Shown one piece after another: positions 1 to 8,053 of a DNA stretch of 34,057 bases; the stretch's first letter is position 1; every line of letters begins with the position of its first letter. The DNA lies in NCBI GenBank assembly GCA_036406655.1, contig DASXAP010000133.1:1-34057 (forward strand), in the 5' to 3' direction. The notes beneath the pieces were generated by a model. The model ran no database searches and was not told the origin of the DNA. It worked only from the letters and a program-made list of their open reading frames with translations. A program made the position numbers and the translations under genes. The DNA is from VAZQ01 sp036406655. GTDB lineage: Bacteria > Pseudomonadota > Alphaproteobacteria > Rhizobiales > Xanthobacteraceae.

Positions 1-237
1 GGCGAAACGGCGCGCCAGCCCGACGGCATCGCCGGGCGGCAGGATGGAGAGGATGAAATCGGTCGCCGCGATCTCGCTGTCGCTGGCCGGCGTCATCCCG
101 GCAGCCTTGGCGCGGCTCAACGTGTCGGCGCTGCGGCCCGCAAGCGAGGTCAAGACCGTGAGGCCATGATCGACCAGACGCCTGCCGACGGCGGCGCCCA
201 TCATGCCGGGGGCTATCACGGCGATGGTGGGACTCAT
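1..237 (-). CDS. NAD(P)-dependent oxidoreductase, 6PGDH/3-hydroxyisobutyrate dehydrogenase-like (partial, N-terminus only)
   Basis: Only the first 79 codons are in the window; the 3' part lies beyond the left edge. Reading from the ATG at 237, the protein begins MSPTIAVIAPGMMGAAVGRR, a Rossmann beta-alpha-beta start in which the usual GLGxMG appears as APGMMG. It continues with a second strand (LTVLTSLAGRS) and a DFILSILPPGDA stretch, typical of the beta-hydroxyacid dehydrogenase/6-phosphogluconate dehydrogenase N-terminal domain. The IAPGxMGAAVGRR form with LTSLxGRS resembles the subgroup that carries a C-terminal DUF1932 domain; this is from memory, and that domain is not visible here. The gene follows the paaG-like gene on the same strand with an 81-base gap, so the two may be cotranscribed. 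Substrate unknown. Confidence 0.8.
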   Translation of the reverse strand, partial: MSPTIAVIAPGMMGAAVGRRLVDHGLTVLTSLAGRSADTLSRAKAAGMTPASDSEIAATDFILSILPPGDAVGLARRFA

Positions 238-280
238 GGCTGACCCTCCGTTGCTGGGCGGCGTGATCCGGGCGAGCGCA

Positions 281-323
281 GGCGATGAGCATCGCGGGCA
301 TGCCGCGCTCGACCCATCCTACG
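281..323. repeat. Decayed half of a CGTAGGATGGGT palindromic element
   Basis: The stretch reads GATGAGCATCGC...GCGCTCGACCCATCCTACG. It matches, with several substitutions, the right arm of the intact palindromic element at 14891-14996 (GATGGGTATCGC...GCTCCACCCATCCTACG). The left arm is missing, so this is a remnant. Its last bases (CTA at 319-321) form the TAG stop codon of the adjacent enoyl-CoA hydratase gene on the minus strand. Confidence 0.55.
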
Positions 324-1119
324 GCGGGCGCCGTCCGGTGAACACCGGTGGGCGCTTTTCCACGAAGGCGCGCATGCCCTCCGTGTAGTCGGGCGTCAGG
401 CTCGCCTCGCGCTGCGCCTCGCGCTCGAGATCGAGCTGCTCCTCGAGATCATGGCTCCAGGACTCGTCAATGAGCCGCTTGGTCAAGGCAAGCGCGATCG
501 TCGGCGCCGCGGCGAGCTGGGCGCAGAGCTCATGCGCCTCCTCGATCAGGGCGCCGTCGTCGATTGCCTTCCAGATCAGCCCCCAGGCTTCGGCCTTTTC
601 CGCGGTGACGGGGGTGGCGGTCAGGGCCGCGCCGCGGGCGCGCGCGGGTCCGATCAGCCGGGGCAGGAGCCAGGTTCCGCCGCAGTCCGGCACCAGGCCG
701 ATCTTCGCAAACGCCTGGATGAAGCTCGCCGATCTGGCGGCGAGCACGATATCGCAGGCAAGGGCGATATTGGCGCCGGCACCGGCGGCGACCCCGTTCA
801 CCGCGGCGACGACCGGGATGGGCAGCGCGCGCAGCTTGCGCACGAGCGGGTTGTAGTAGGCTTCGAGGGCAGCGCCGAGCACGGCCGTCTCACCGGAGCT
901 CGAGAGCCGGTCATTGAGGTCCTGTCCCGAGCAGAAGCCGCGCCCGGCGCCGGTCAGCAGCAGGGCCCGGCAACCGGGATCCTCCTCGGCCTCCGTGAGC
1001 GCGGCGTTGAGCGCCTCGTGCATTGCCTGGGTGAACGCGTTGAGACGCTGCGGCCGATTGAGCGTGAGGACGCGATAGCCCGGACGTCGCTCGATCAGGA
1101 CGGGAGCCTGCTCCATCAA
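319..1119 (-). CDS. paaG: Enoyl-CoA hydratase/isomerase, PaaG-like (1,2-epoxyphenylacetyl-CoA isomerase family)
   Basis: A 266-residue crotonase-fold protein of normal family length. Visible signatures are the oxyanion-hole segment GRGFCSGQDLND (about residues 60-71), the second oxyanion strand with AVNGVAAGAGANIALACD, and IGLVPDCGGTWLLPRLIG, where the acidic residue (D) sits where PaaG-type enzymes have their catalytic aspartate. The TAEKAEAWGLIWKAIDD stretch and the C-terminal VFTGR are typical of PaaG, which isomerises ring-epoxyphenylacetyl-CoA to an oxepin in phenylacetate degradation. No other paa gene is in the window, so a general CoA-ester isomerase/hydratase is also possible. The start is ATG at 1119 or the adjacent ATG at 1116. 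It is divergent from the ABC importer, and that pairing suggests the importer could carry an aromatic or other carboxylate degraded through CoA esters (inference). Confidence 0.85.
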   Translation of the reverse strand: MMEQAPVLIERRPGYRVLTLNRPQRLNAFTQAMHEALNAALTEAEEDPGCRALLLTGAGRGFCSGQDLNDRLSSSGETAVLGAALEAYYNPLVRKLRALPIPVVAAVNGVAAGAGANIALACDIVLAARSASFIQAFAKIGLVPDCGGTWLLPRLIGPARARGAALTATPVTAEKAEAWGLIWKAIDDGALIEEAHELCAQLAAAPTIALALTKRLIDESWSHDLEEQLDLEREAQREASLTPDYTEGMRAFVEKRPPVFTGRRPP

Positions 1120-1307
1120 TCCCTCCTTGCGGCGCTGGCCGCACGCGCGTCGGCGAGCGGCTGACCGTTGATCCTACGGCTCCGGCGCGGCGAAAACCGA
1201 TTCATGCCCTGCCCAAGGCGTGGCTCTGCGCGGTCCGGCCCCATTGCATCTTCCGTCGAAGAATAGTCGTATAGCGGAAAATGCTCAGCACATCCCGGGA
1301 GACCCGC
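1120..1307. promoter_or_regulatory. Divergent intergenic region between paaG-like gene and ABC importer
   Basis: This 188-base stretch must hold the promoters for both directions. A weak sigma70-like pair for the importer is TTGCAT at 1244-1249, 17 bases, TCGTAT at 1267-1272; TATAGC, at 1271-1276, is an alternative -10. No clear regulator operator was found by eye. The assignment is tentative. Confidence 0.3.
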
Positions 1308-2561
1308 ATGAATCGCCAAACGCCAGCCCGTTCCGGGCGCGCCGCCATCACCCGCCGCGGCCTGACCCTCGGCGCAAGCGCAGCCGGCTTGCTGGCCGCC
1401 GGCGCAACCCGGAATATCGCGCGCGCCCAGAGCGGCCCTCTCAAGGTCGGAGTGCTGCTGCCGACATCCGGCGCGCAGGCCAGCATCGGCCAGGATTGCA
1501 AGCGCGGCGCCGAGCTGGCGCCGGCGATCCTGCGCGATATCGGCCTGCCGGAGCTCGCGATCACCTACGCCGATACGGAGACCAATGTGGAGGTGGCGCG
1601 GGCCCGCGCCGAGAAGCTGATCAACGACGGTGCGCAGCTGCTGATCGGCGCCTTCGACTCCGGCCAGTCCACGGCCATAGCGCAGGTCGCCGAGCAGAAG
1701 GGAGTTCCCTACGTCATCAACATCGCTGCTGCGCCGCAGATCACCGAGCAGGGCTACAAGTTCGTGTTCCGGAATTTCCCGACCGCGCCGATGATCCTGG
1801 CCGATGCCTTCACCAACCAGAAGGAGATATTCGAGGTCACCGGGAAAGCGCCGAAGGCGGTCGTCTTCATGCATGTGAACGATACATTCGGCACTGCCAT
1901 GCAAAAAGGCGTCAGCGTGATGCTGCCGAAGTTCAACATGCCCTATCAGATCGCCGAGACGATCGCCTACGATGCGACCGCGCGTGATCTCTCGGTCGAG
2001 GTGGCCAAGGCCAAGGCGAGCGGGGCGGACGCGCTGCTGATGGTCAGCCGCCTCAATGACGCGATCCTGATCACCCGCGAATTGCGCAAGCAGCGCTGGA
2101 CGCCGATGGCGGTGTTGAGCATGGGCCCCGGCTGGTATGAGGACCAGTATCTGAAGACCCTGGGCAGGCTTTCCGACGGGCCGATGAGCTTCGTGCCATG
2201 GTACGATCCGAACAAGAAGCTGAGCAGGCAGCTGGAGGCGGCGCTGGTCAAGGCCGATCCCGGGATCAACCTCAACACCAACCATGTCTATACGTTCGAG
2301 GCGCTGCTGGTTGCCGCGGACGCCTACAAGCGAGCGCGCTCGGCCGATCCGCGGGCGCTGGCCGATGCGATCCGGGCGACGAACATCACCGACAACGTCA
2401 GCACCGGCCCCGGCATCCAGTTCGATGCCAAGGGGCAGAACGAGAAGCTCAAGAACTCCGCGATCCAGAATCGCGGCGGCAAGCTCGTCACGGTGGCGCC
2501 GAAGGCCGCCTCGAACGCCGCCCCGGAATTGCCGATGCAGCCCTACGACCAGCGCGGGTGA
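1308..2561 (+). CDS. ABC importer periplasmic substrate-binding protein (Leu/Ile/Val-binding type, Peripla_BP_6)
   Basis: A 417-residue protein that captures the substrate in the periplasm for the LivHMGF-type transporter encoded just downstream. The N-terminus has a twin-arginine-like signal: ITRRGLTLGASAAGLLAAG followed by an ARAQ cleavage site at about residue 41. The mature part starts with LKVGVLLPTSGAQASIGQD and includes YADTETNVEVARARAEKLI and LLIGAFDSGQSTAIAQVAE, typical of the type I periplasmic fold. ATG 1308 is preferred because GGGAGA lies 7-8 bases upstream; an in-frame ATG at 1281 would add nine residues. Family members bind branched-chain amino acids, amides, urea or aromatic acids, so the ligand is not fixed by sequence. 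The neighbouring paaG-like gene hints at a carboxylate or aromatic ligand (inference). Confidence 0.9.
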   Translation: MNRQTPARSGRAAITRRGLTLGASAAGLLAAGATRNIARAQSGPLKVGVLLPTSGAQASIGQDCKRGAELAPAILRDIGLPELAITYADTETNVEVARARAEKLINDGAQLLIGAFDSGQSTAIAQVAEQKGVPYVINIAAAPQITEQGYKFVFRNFPTAPMILADAFTNQKEIFEVTGKAPKAVVFMHVNDTFGTAMQKGVSVMLPKFNMPYQIAETIAYDATARDLSVEVAKAKASGADALLMVSRLNDAILITRELRKQRWTPMAVLSMGPGWYEDQYLKTLGRLSDGPMSFVPWYDPNKKLSRQLEAALVKADPGINLNTNHVYTFEALLVAADAYKRARSADPRALADAIRATNITDNVSTGPGIQFDAKGQNEKLKNSAIQNRGGKLVTVAPKAASNAAPELPMQPYDQRG

Positions 2562-2633
2562 GCCGCCACGCTGCCGCTCAGGTAGCGCACGTTTGCCCGG
2601 CTGCTCCCGAGGATGCAGCAATAGGACCGGCCG

Positions 2634-3506
2634 GTGCCCGCACAGCTCTACTTGAACGTCGCGGTCAGCGGGATCCTGACCGGCCTGGTCTACGGCCTGA
2701 TGGCGCTCGGCCTCTCGGTCATCTTCGGGGTCGTGCGTGTCGTCAACTTCGCCCACGGCGAGATGATGACGATCGCCATGTATCTCGCGATCGTCCTGTT
2801 CGCCGCCTTCAAGCTCGATCCGCTGGTTACGCTGGTGCCGATTGCCGGCGTGCTGTTCGTGCTCGGCTATGTGCTCCAGGCCGGCATCATCAACCCGTTC
2901 ATCAACCGTCCCGAGCACAGCCAGTTCATGCTGCTCGTCGCGATCGCGCTGATCATCGTCAATCTGCTGTTGATCGTGTTCGGTCCCGATGCGCGCAACG
3001 TGCAGACGTCCTACGGCTTCGACAGCTTCCTGATCGGTCCGCTCATCGTCGACGCAACCAAGCTCTATACCGCCGGCACCACCCTTCTGGTGGCAATGGC
3101 GCTGTTCGCCTTCTTCCGTTTTGCGCCGCTGGGCAAGGCGATCCGCGCCTGCGCCGACAATTACACCGGTGCCCTGGTGGTCGGGCTGGACGTGAAGCGG
3201 CTCTATGCGCTCACCTTCGGGCTCGGCGCCGCCTGCGTTGGTGCGGCAGGCTCGATGCTCGTGGTGCTGTTCGACGTCACCCCTTCGGCCGGCCCTGCCT
3301 ACACGCTGCTGGCCTTCATCATCGTCATCACCGGCGGGCTGGGCTCGATGCCCGGTGCGCTGCTCGGCGGCGTCCTGATCGGGCTCACCGAAGCGCTGGC
3401 GGGGCTCTTGTTCACGCCCTCGGCGAAGAGCATGTTTTCCTTCGCGCTGCTGGTGCTCGTGCTGCTGTTCCGGCCACAAGGCCTGCTCGGTCGCAGGCTG
3501 TCATGA
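2634..3506 (+). CDS. livH: ABC importer permease, LivH family
   Basis: A 290-residue hydrophobic inner-membrane protein, one half of the channel of the branched-chain-type importer. The family signature VRVVNFAHGEMMTIAMY is at about residues 35-51. The conserved cytoplasmic loop reads APLGKAIRACADNYTGALVVGLDV (contact region for the ATPases), and IIVITGGLGSMPGALLGGVLIGLTEAL is near the C-terminus. Several membrane segments span nearly the whole length. It starts at GTG 2634 with AGGA 7 bases upstream, 72 bases after the substrate-binding gene. The stop overlaps the next gene's start as ATGA, indicating translational coupling. Confidence 0.93.
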   Translation: MPAQLYLNVAVSGILTGLVYGLMALGLSVIFGVVRVVNFAHGEMMTIAMYLAIVLFAAFKLDPLVTLVPIAGVLFVLGYVLQAGIINPFINRPEHSQFMLLVAIALIIVNLLLIVFGPDARNVQTSYGFDSFLIGPLIVDATKLYTAGTTLLVAMALFAFFRFAPLGKAIRACADNYTGALVVGLDVKRLYALTFGLGAACVGAAGSMLVVLFDVTPSAGPAYTLLAFIIVITGGLGSMPGALLGGVLIGLTEALAGLLFTPSAKSMFSFALLVLVLLFRPQGLLGRRLS

Positions 3507-4507
3507 TGGCGCCGCTCCTCGAGCGAGCTCAGCGTCGCGGCGTGTTGCTGCTCGCGCTGCTGCTCGCCGTGCTGGTGGCGGCCCCGTGGCTCGCTAATGA
3601 CTACCTGCTCACTGTCCTGATCACGATCCTGTACTTCGCCTATGCGGGGCAGGCCTGGAACGTCATGATGGGTTTCGCCGGCCAGCTCTCGCTCGGCCAT
3701 GCCATCTATGTCGGGCTCGGCGCCTATGCCGCCGCGGCGCTCTACGTTCATTTCGGGGTCGGCCCGTGGCTCGGCATGATCGCCGCCATCGCCGTCGCCG
3801 CAGCCTGCGGCTCGGTCATCGGTTTTCTCGCTTTCCGCTTCGGCGTTGCCGGCGTCTACTTCGCAATCCTCACCATCGCCTTTGCCGAGTTCGCGCGCAT
3901 CGGCTTCGACCATTTCAGCTGGCTGGGCGGCTCGAGCGGCTTGTTTCTCCCGGTAGCTAATTATGCGCGCAACGATCTGTGGAACCTGCGCGGCAGCCCC
4001 ACCATGTTCTACTACGTGATGCTGGCGCTCGCGGCGGCCGGTTTCATGCTCTGCCACGTGCTCCTCAACAGCCGCGTCGGCTACTATTGGCTGGCCATTC
4101 GCGAGGACGAGGAGGCTGCGCGCTCGCTGGGGATCAACACCTTCCGCTACAAGATGATCGCCATTGTCGCTTCCGCCGGCATGACCTCGATCGCCGGCGT
4201 ATTCTTCGCCTTCTATTACAACAACCTCTTCCCCGAGCAGGTCTTTCCGATCGCTCGCTCGATCGAGCTGATCCTGGGTCCCATCATCGGCGGCATCGGC
4301 ACCCTGTTCGGCCCCTTGATAGGCGCTTTTCTGCTGACCGGTCTTTCCGAGCTGATGCAGGCGCTGCTGCCGGGGTTCGGCCTCGACGCCCCGGGAGCCA
4401 AGCAGGTGTTCTACGGCCTTTGCCTGCTGCTGGTGGTGATGCTGCTCCCGGACGGTGTATGGCCGTGGCTCGCGCGCGGGCTCGGCGTCGGCAGGCACCG
4501 ATCATGA
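3503..4507 (+). CDS. livM: ABC importer permease, LivM family
   Basis: A 334-residue membrane protein, the second channel subunit. After an initial membrane segment it has the LivM signature AWNVMMGFAGQLSLGHAIYVGLGAY at about residues 51-75. The conserved cytoplasmic loop NSRVGYYWLAIREDEEAARSLGINTFRYK is at roughly 190-220, and GPIIGGIGTLFGPLIGAF follows near the C-terminus. The reading frame is open far upstream, but the start is ATG 3503 (or ATG 3506), which overlaps the livH stop. Its own stop overlaps the livG start as ATGA at 4504-4507, so livH, livM and livG are tightly coupled. Confidence 0.93.
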   Translation: MMAPLLERAQRRGVLLLALLLAVLVAAPWLANDYLLTVLITILYFAYAGQAWNVMMGFAGQLSLGHAIYVGLGAYAAAALYVHFGVGPWLGMIAAIAVAAACGSVIGFLAFRFGVAGVYFAILTIAFAEFARIGFDHFSWLGGSSGLFLPVANYARNDLWNLRGSPTMFYYVMLALAAAGFMLCHVLLNSRVGYYWLAIREDEEAARSLGINTFRYKMIAIVASAGMTSIAGVFFAFYYNNLFPEQVFPIARSIELILGPIIGGIGTLFGPLIGAFLLTGLSELMQALLPGFGLDAPGAKQVFYGLCLLLVVMLLPDGVWPWLARGLGVGRHRS

Positions 4508-5232
4508 CCGCGATGCTCGCGCTGCACGGCGTCAGCAAGCGCTTCCGCGGGCTGGTTGCGGTCGACAATGTGAGCTTCAGCGTCGATCCCGGATCGATCT
4601 TTGCCGTCATCGGCCCGAACGGCGCCGGCAAGACCACATTGTTCAACATGATTGCGGGCGTGATGGCGCCCGACCATGGCTCGATCGCCTTCGCCGGGAG
4701 TCGCATCGATCGCCTCGAGCCGAACGAGGTCTGCCGACGAGGAATCGGCCGCACCTTTCAGCTGGTACGGCCGTTTCCGATGCTGTCGGTCGAGGACAAC
4801 GTCATCATCGGCGCGCTGCTGCATCAGCGCGACCCGGTGCAGGCGCGCCGGCGGGCGCACGAGGTGCTCCGGCAACTCGACCTGTTCGGCAAGCGTGAGC
4901 AGCGTGCGGCGGCGCTGACGCTGCCCGACCGCAAGCGGCTGGAGCTCACCCGTGCGCTCGCCACCGATCCGAAGCTGCTGCTGCTCGACGAGGTCATGGC
5001 CGGCCTGCGGCCGGCGGAAACCGACCGGATGGTAGCCATCCTCGTGAAGCTCAGCCGCGAGGCCGGCCTGACCATTCTGCTCATCGAGCACGTCATGCGC
5101 GCGGTCATGGCGCTCGCGCAGCGCGTTCTGGTGCTGCATCACGGCGCCGCGATCGCCGAAGGCACGCCCGATGCAGTAGTTCGTGATGCGGCCGTTGTGC
5201 AGTCCTATCTCGGCGCCGAAGCGCTCGACTGA
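4504..5232 (+). CDS. livG: ABC importer ATPase, LivG family, with degenerate signature motif
   Basis: A 242-residue cytoplasmic ATPase of normal LivG length. Walker A is GPNGAGKT (residues 37-44), followed by the LivG-typical GIGRTFQLVRPFPMLSVEDNVIIGALL. Walker B is LLLLDEVMAGL (about 158-168), and the switch histidine is in LLIEHVMRAVM. The ABC signature, normally LSGGQ or a LivG variant such as LPYGQ, reads TLPDRKRLEL here (about 139-148), with no SGG core. This may be a recognised LivG subgroup, but it implies that one of the two composite ATP sites of the LivG/LivF pair is non-canonical. Start ATG 4504 overlaps the livM stop, and the stop overlaps the livF start (TGATG). Confidence 0.92.
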   Translation: MTAMLALHGVSKRFRGLVAVDNVSFSVDPGSIFAVIGPNGAGKTTLFNMIAGVMAPDHGSIAFAGSRIDRLEPNEVCRRGIGRTFQLVRPFPMLSVEDNVIIGALLHQRDPVQARRRAHEVLRQLDLFGKREQRAAALTLPDRKRLELTRALATDPKLLLLDEVMAGLRPAETDRMVAILVKLSREAGLTILLIEHVMRAVMALAQRVLVLHHGAAIAEGTPDAVVRDAAVVQSYLGAEALD

Positions 5233-5936
5233 TGCTCCGCGTCGACGATCTCGATGTGTTCTACGGAGATGCGCGGGCGCTCGATGGCGTGTCGCTCGAG
5301 ATTGCCGAGGGAGCGATCGTCGCCATCGTCGGTGCCAATGGAGCAGGCAAGACCTCGCTGATCCGCACCATTGCCGGGATGCATCGACCGGCGCGCGGGC
5401 GCATTGTGTTCCGCGGCACCGACATCACCGGTTGGGAGAGCCACCGCGTCTGCAATCTGGGCATCGGCCAGGTTGCGGAAGGCCGTCAGATCTTTCCGAC
5501 GCTGTCGGTCGTCGAGAATCTCGAGATCGGCGCGATGCTGCCGCGGGCCCGTTCGAGCCGGGCAAAAAACCTCGACCGGGTGATGACGCTTTTTCCGAAG
5601 CTGGCGGAGCGGGCGGGGCAGGCCGCCGGGACCCTGTCGGGGGGCGAGCAGCAAATGCTCGCCATCGGCCGATGCCTTATGGGCGCCCCCGATCTCGTGA
5701 TGTTCGACGAGCCCTCGCTGGGGCTCGCGCCGGCGGTCGTCCAGCAGCTGCTGCGCACCATCCGCGACCTCAATCGGGAGGGCCTGACCTGCGTGCTGGT
5801 CGAGCAGAATGTCGCCGTCTCGCTCAAGCTTGCCGCCAAGGGCTACGTGCTGGAGAACGGACGCATCACCATCTGCGGGACCGGCGAAACGCTCCTGGCC
5901 GATGATCGGATACGGCAGGCCTATCTGGGAATGTGA
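5232..5936 (+). CDS. livF: ABC importer ATPase, LivF family
   Basis: A 234-residue ATPase, the last gene of the importer operon. Walker A GANGAGKT lies at about residues 34-41. The LivF-specific segment GIGQVAEGRQIFPTLSVVENLEIGA follows, then the canonical signature LSGGEQQMLAIGR from about residue 135, Walker B LVMFDEPSLGLAP, and the H-loop region as VLVEQNVAVSLKLA, where Gln replaces His as is usual in LivF. The start ATG 5232 shares a base with the livG stop (TGATG). With LivG it powers LivHM. Confidence 0.94.
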   Translation: MLRVDDLDVFYGDARALDGVSLEIAEGAIVAIVGANGAGKTSLIRTIAGMHRPARGRIVFRGTDITGWESHRVCNLGIGQVAEGRQIFPTLSVVENLEIGAMLPRARSSRAKNLDRVMTLFPKLAERAGQAAGTLSGGEQQMLAIGRCLMGAPDLVMFDEPSLGLAPAVVQQLLRTIRDLNREGLTCVLVEQNVAVSLKLAAKGYVLENGRITICGTGETLLADDRIRQAYLGM

Positions 5937-6141
5937 GGTCGCCTCGTTGCGCTGCTGATCATGGTCGGTGGCGGTAGTGGAATCCATCCGGATCGAGCGA
6001 ACCATCCATCGTTCGTCGAATAGCCCCATTCGCGACCTGCTCGAGCCCCATTCCGCGGTGAGACTTGCAGGCGAAACCGGACGGCAATTCCGGCCGCAGG
6101 GAATAGGCGGCATCGCTCAGAAAGTCCGGCGGGGGGCAGTG
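5937..6141. other. Intergenic region after the importer operon
   Basis: These 205 bases separate livF from the next plus-strand gene. The frame of the downstream gene is open back to 5968, but the translated stretch has no signal peptide or family resemblance, so I treat it as non-coding. No convincing terminator or operator was seen. Confidence 0.4.
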
Positions 6142-7035
6142 ATGAAACGAGTAATACCGTCGCTGATGCTTGTTGCCGTCGTCGTGCCGGCGGTCACGCT
6201 GCCCGCAGCATCGAGCCGCACCGAACCCGCGGCCGATGCTTGCCTCAGCAAGCCGGATAGTGCCCCGCCGCAGGGGCAACACTGGTACTATCGCATAGAG
6301 CGACCGAGCGGCCGGCATTGCTGGTATCTGGGAGCGCAACGCGAGAAGGCCAAGCCGCTGCGAGAGGCTGCGCCGCCCAAGCCGCCGCCGGCTTTGGTGT
6401 CCGAGCTCAAGCAGGAGCCTTCACCCGAGATCAAGCGGGAGCCTTCGCCCGAGCCGATCATCCGCACCGCCCAAGCGGTGCCGGAAATGTACGGGCAGCC
6501 GGAAGCTGCGCCGATATCGGCCTCGGCGATCCAGCCGCCGTCGCTGACGCAGAACGATCCGGATCCGGATACGCAGCTGCAGGTGGGTTTGCAGCATCGG
6601 GCGAGTGAACCGGCGGAACAGGCATCGACGGGACCGATTGTGACCGCGGCGAGCCCGGGCACGCCGTCGATTGCCCAGCTCAGCTTCCAGGACATCGTTC
6701 TGCTCGCCGCTGCCCTGGCGCTCGTCGGGACCATCCTTCGCAGTATTTTCAGGCTGCTCCTGGTTCGCCGGCTCCGTCGCCGGCGTGTGGCGCTTCGCCG
6801 GCAATGGGAGACCGCGAAGGCGACACGCCCGCCCCGCTCCGCTGCCGTGGCCGCGAGTGCATCGGCGGGCCGCCATGCCGACCTTGCCCGGCAGCGGCTA
6901 GCGATCGCTGCCTCCATCGGTATCCCGCGCCAGCGCTCGTGGCCGCAGGCTCCGACCGACGAACCTGCAGCCCATGCTCCCCGCGAGGGAAGCTTGTTGG
7001 AGCTGTTGCAGAATTTGCGGCGCGCGGCGGCCTGA
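6142..7035 (+). CDS. Exported Pro/Glu-rich protein with C-terminal membrane anchor (unknown function)
   Basis: A 297-residue protein of unknown function. It starts with a signal peptide (MKRVIPSLMLVAVVVPAVT...), followed by a short cysteine-containing module in which HWYYRIERPSGRHCWYLGAQ is the most recognisable part (about residues 48-67); an earlier Cys in DACLSKPDS may pair with it. I recall this WYYRIxR...CWYLG module in many Hyphomicrobiales proteins, none functionally defined to my knowledge. A long low-complexity linker rich in Pro, Glu and Ala follows, including the imperfect repeats KQEPSPEIKREPSPEP. Then comes a predicted membrane segment (DIVLLAAALALVGTILRSIF, about 182-201) with a basic RRLRRRR stop-transfer, and a short cytoplasmic tail. 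ATG 6142 is chosen because it begins the signal peptide and is preceded by GGGGGG. It appears to stand alone. Confidence 0.75.
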   Translation: MKRVIPSLMLVAVVVPAVTLPAASSRTEPAADACLSKPDSAPPQGQHWYYRIERPSGRHCWYLGAQREKAKPLREAAPPKPPPALVSELKQEPSPEIKREPSPEPIIRTAQAVPEMYGQPEAAPISASAIQPPSLTQNDPDPDTQLQVGLQHRASEPAEQASTGPIVTAASPGTPSIAQLSFQDIVLLAAALALVGTILRSIFRLLLVRRLRRRRVALRRQWETAKATRPPRSAAVAASASAGRHADLARQRLAIAASIGIPRQRSWPQAPTDEPAAHAPREGSLLELLQNLRRAAA

Positions 7036-7211
7036 TCGTCGGGGGTTGGGGGCTGGTCGTCCCAAGGCTCCGGCGGAAGTGTGTGCTGTTTGCAACAGTT
7101 TCCGGAAAAAGCCTGAAATCGGATAAAAACGACAAGCGCGTTTCCTAAGACGGTTTTATTCTGCGACCGGCTCTGCAAGAGCATTTCCAACGGTGCAGTG
7201 GTCGGTGAACC
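7036..7211 (+). promoter_or_regulatory. Intergenic region with possible promoter of the L,D-transpeptidase gene
   Basis: This stretch is AT-richer than its surroundings at about 7090-7165. It contains a small perfect inverted repeat CTGTT-TGC-AACAG (7086-7098). A weak -35/-10 pair follows: TTTCCG at 7099-7104, 17 bases, GATAAA at 7122-7127. Nothing decides which regulator, if any, acts here. Confidence 0.25.
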
Positions 7212-7853
7212 ATGCTTTTGCTTCGAGGCATCACAGCTTTACTGGGCGGCCTGCTGGTTGCGGGCTGCATGCAGTCCGGCCCGATGATGGCGGACGCCAA
7301 TTTCACCACGCGCGACAGGCAGCAATTGGCGAATCCCCCATATCAGCAGGCGTGGATTGCTTCGGAATTTCAGCGTCAAGTGGTGCAGTACCACCGGAAG
7401 GAAGCGCCCGGCTCGATCCTGGTCGATACCGACGCGCGCCACGTCTATTACGTGCTCCCCGGCGGCAAGGCGATCCGCTACGGCGCGGCCGTAGGCGAGG
7501 AGGCTCAGGCCTGGTCTGGCGTGGCCACGGTGGGCCGCAAGGAAGAATGGCCGGGCTGGACGCCCACCGAGGGCGAGAAGCGACGGCTCGGGCCGCTCCC
7601 CAACTATGTCGAAGGGGGCGCGCGCAATCCGATGGGCTCGCGAGCGCTCTATCTCTACTCCGGCGGCAAGGACACGCTTTATCGCATCCACGGCACCAAC
7701 CAGCCGGAATATATCGGGCATGCCATCTCGTCCGGGTGCATCCGCCTGACGAACGAGGACATGATCGATCTCTATAGCCGGGTGAGGATGGGCACGGTCG
7801 TCGTGGTGCTGGGACCGGGGCAGGATGCCTCGCGGATGGCTTCGGCCCGATAA
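7212..7853 (+). CDS. L,D-transpeptidase (YkuD domain) lipoprotein
   Basis: A 213-residue envelope enzyme of the YkuD/ErfK-YbiS-YcfS-YnhG family, whose members make 3-3 cross-links in peptidoglycan or attach proteins to it. The N-terminus is a lipoprotein signal with lipobox LVAGC (Cys19). The catalytic domain covers roughly residues 67-203. It shows SILVDTDARHVYYVLPGGKAIRYG, then His160 in YRIHGTN, and the catalytic cysteine motif HAISSGCIRL (Cys176) spaced as in the family. RNPMGSRALYLY is also a typical stretch. Many Hyphomicrobiales carry multiple copies of such enzymes. Alone on its strand; no operon partner is obvious. Confidence 0.93.
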   Translation: MLLLRGITALLGGLLVAGCMQSGPMMADANFTTRDRQQLANPPYQQAWIASEFQRQVVQYHRKEAPGSILVDTDARHVYYVLPGGKAIRYGAAVGEEAQAWSGVATVGRKEEWPGWTPTEGEKRRLGPLPNYVEGGARNPMGSRALYLYSGGKDTLYRIHGTNQPEYIGHAISSGCIRLTNEDMIDLYSRVRMGTVVVVLGPGQDASRMASAR

Positions 7854-8053
7854 CCGACCGCCTCGCCCGCCATCAGCGCCGGCAAAATCGAGGCGATCGG
7901 CCGCTTGCCTATGGCGCAGGGGCTATGCAAGGTGCGCCCGCCGGTAATGCGTGCCGTCGGCAGGCCGGGCTCGACCTGGGCGAGCGGATTCTGCCGCCCG
8001 ATGGCATTCACCAACCGTTCCTTCCAATCCGGCGCTGCACGGAGGTCGTCGTC

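Noticed and set aside
1116..3479. Very long minus-strand open frame (787 codons) opposite the substrate-binding protein and livH
   Set aside because: The translation is low-complexity, rich in Arg, Gln, His and Asp, which is typical of the antisense frame of GC-rich coding DNA. The plus strand has clear LivH and substrate-binding protein families.
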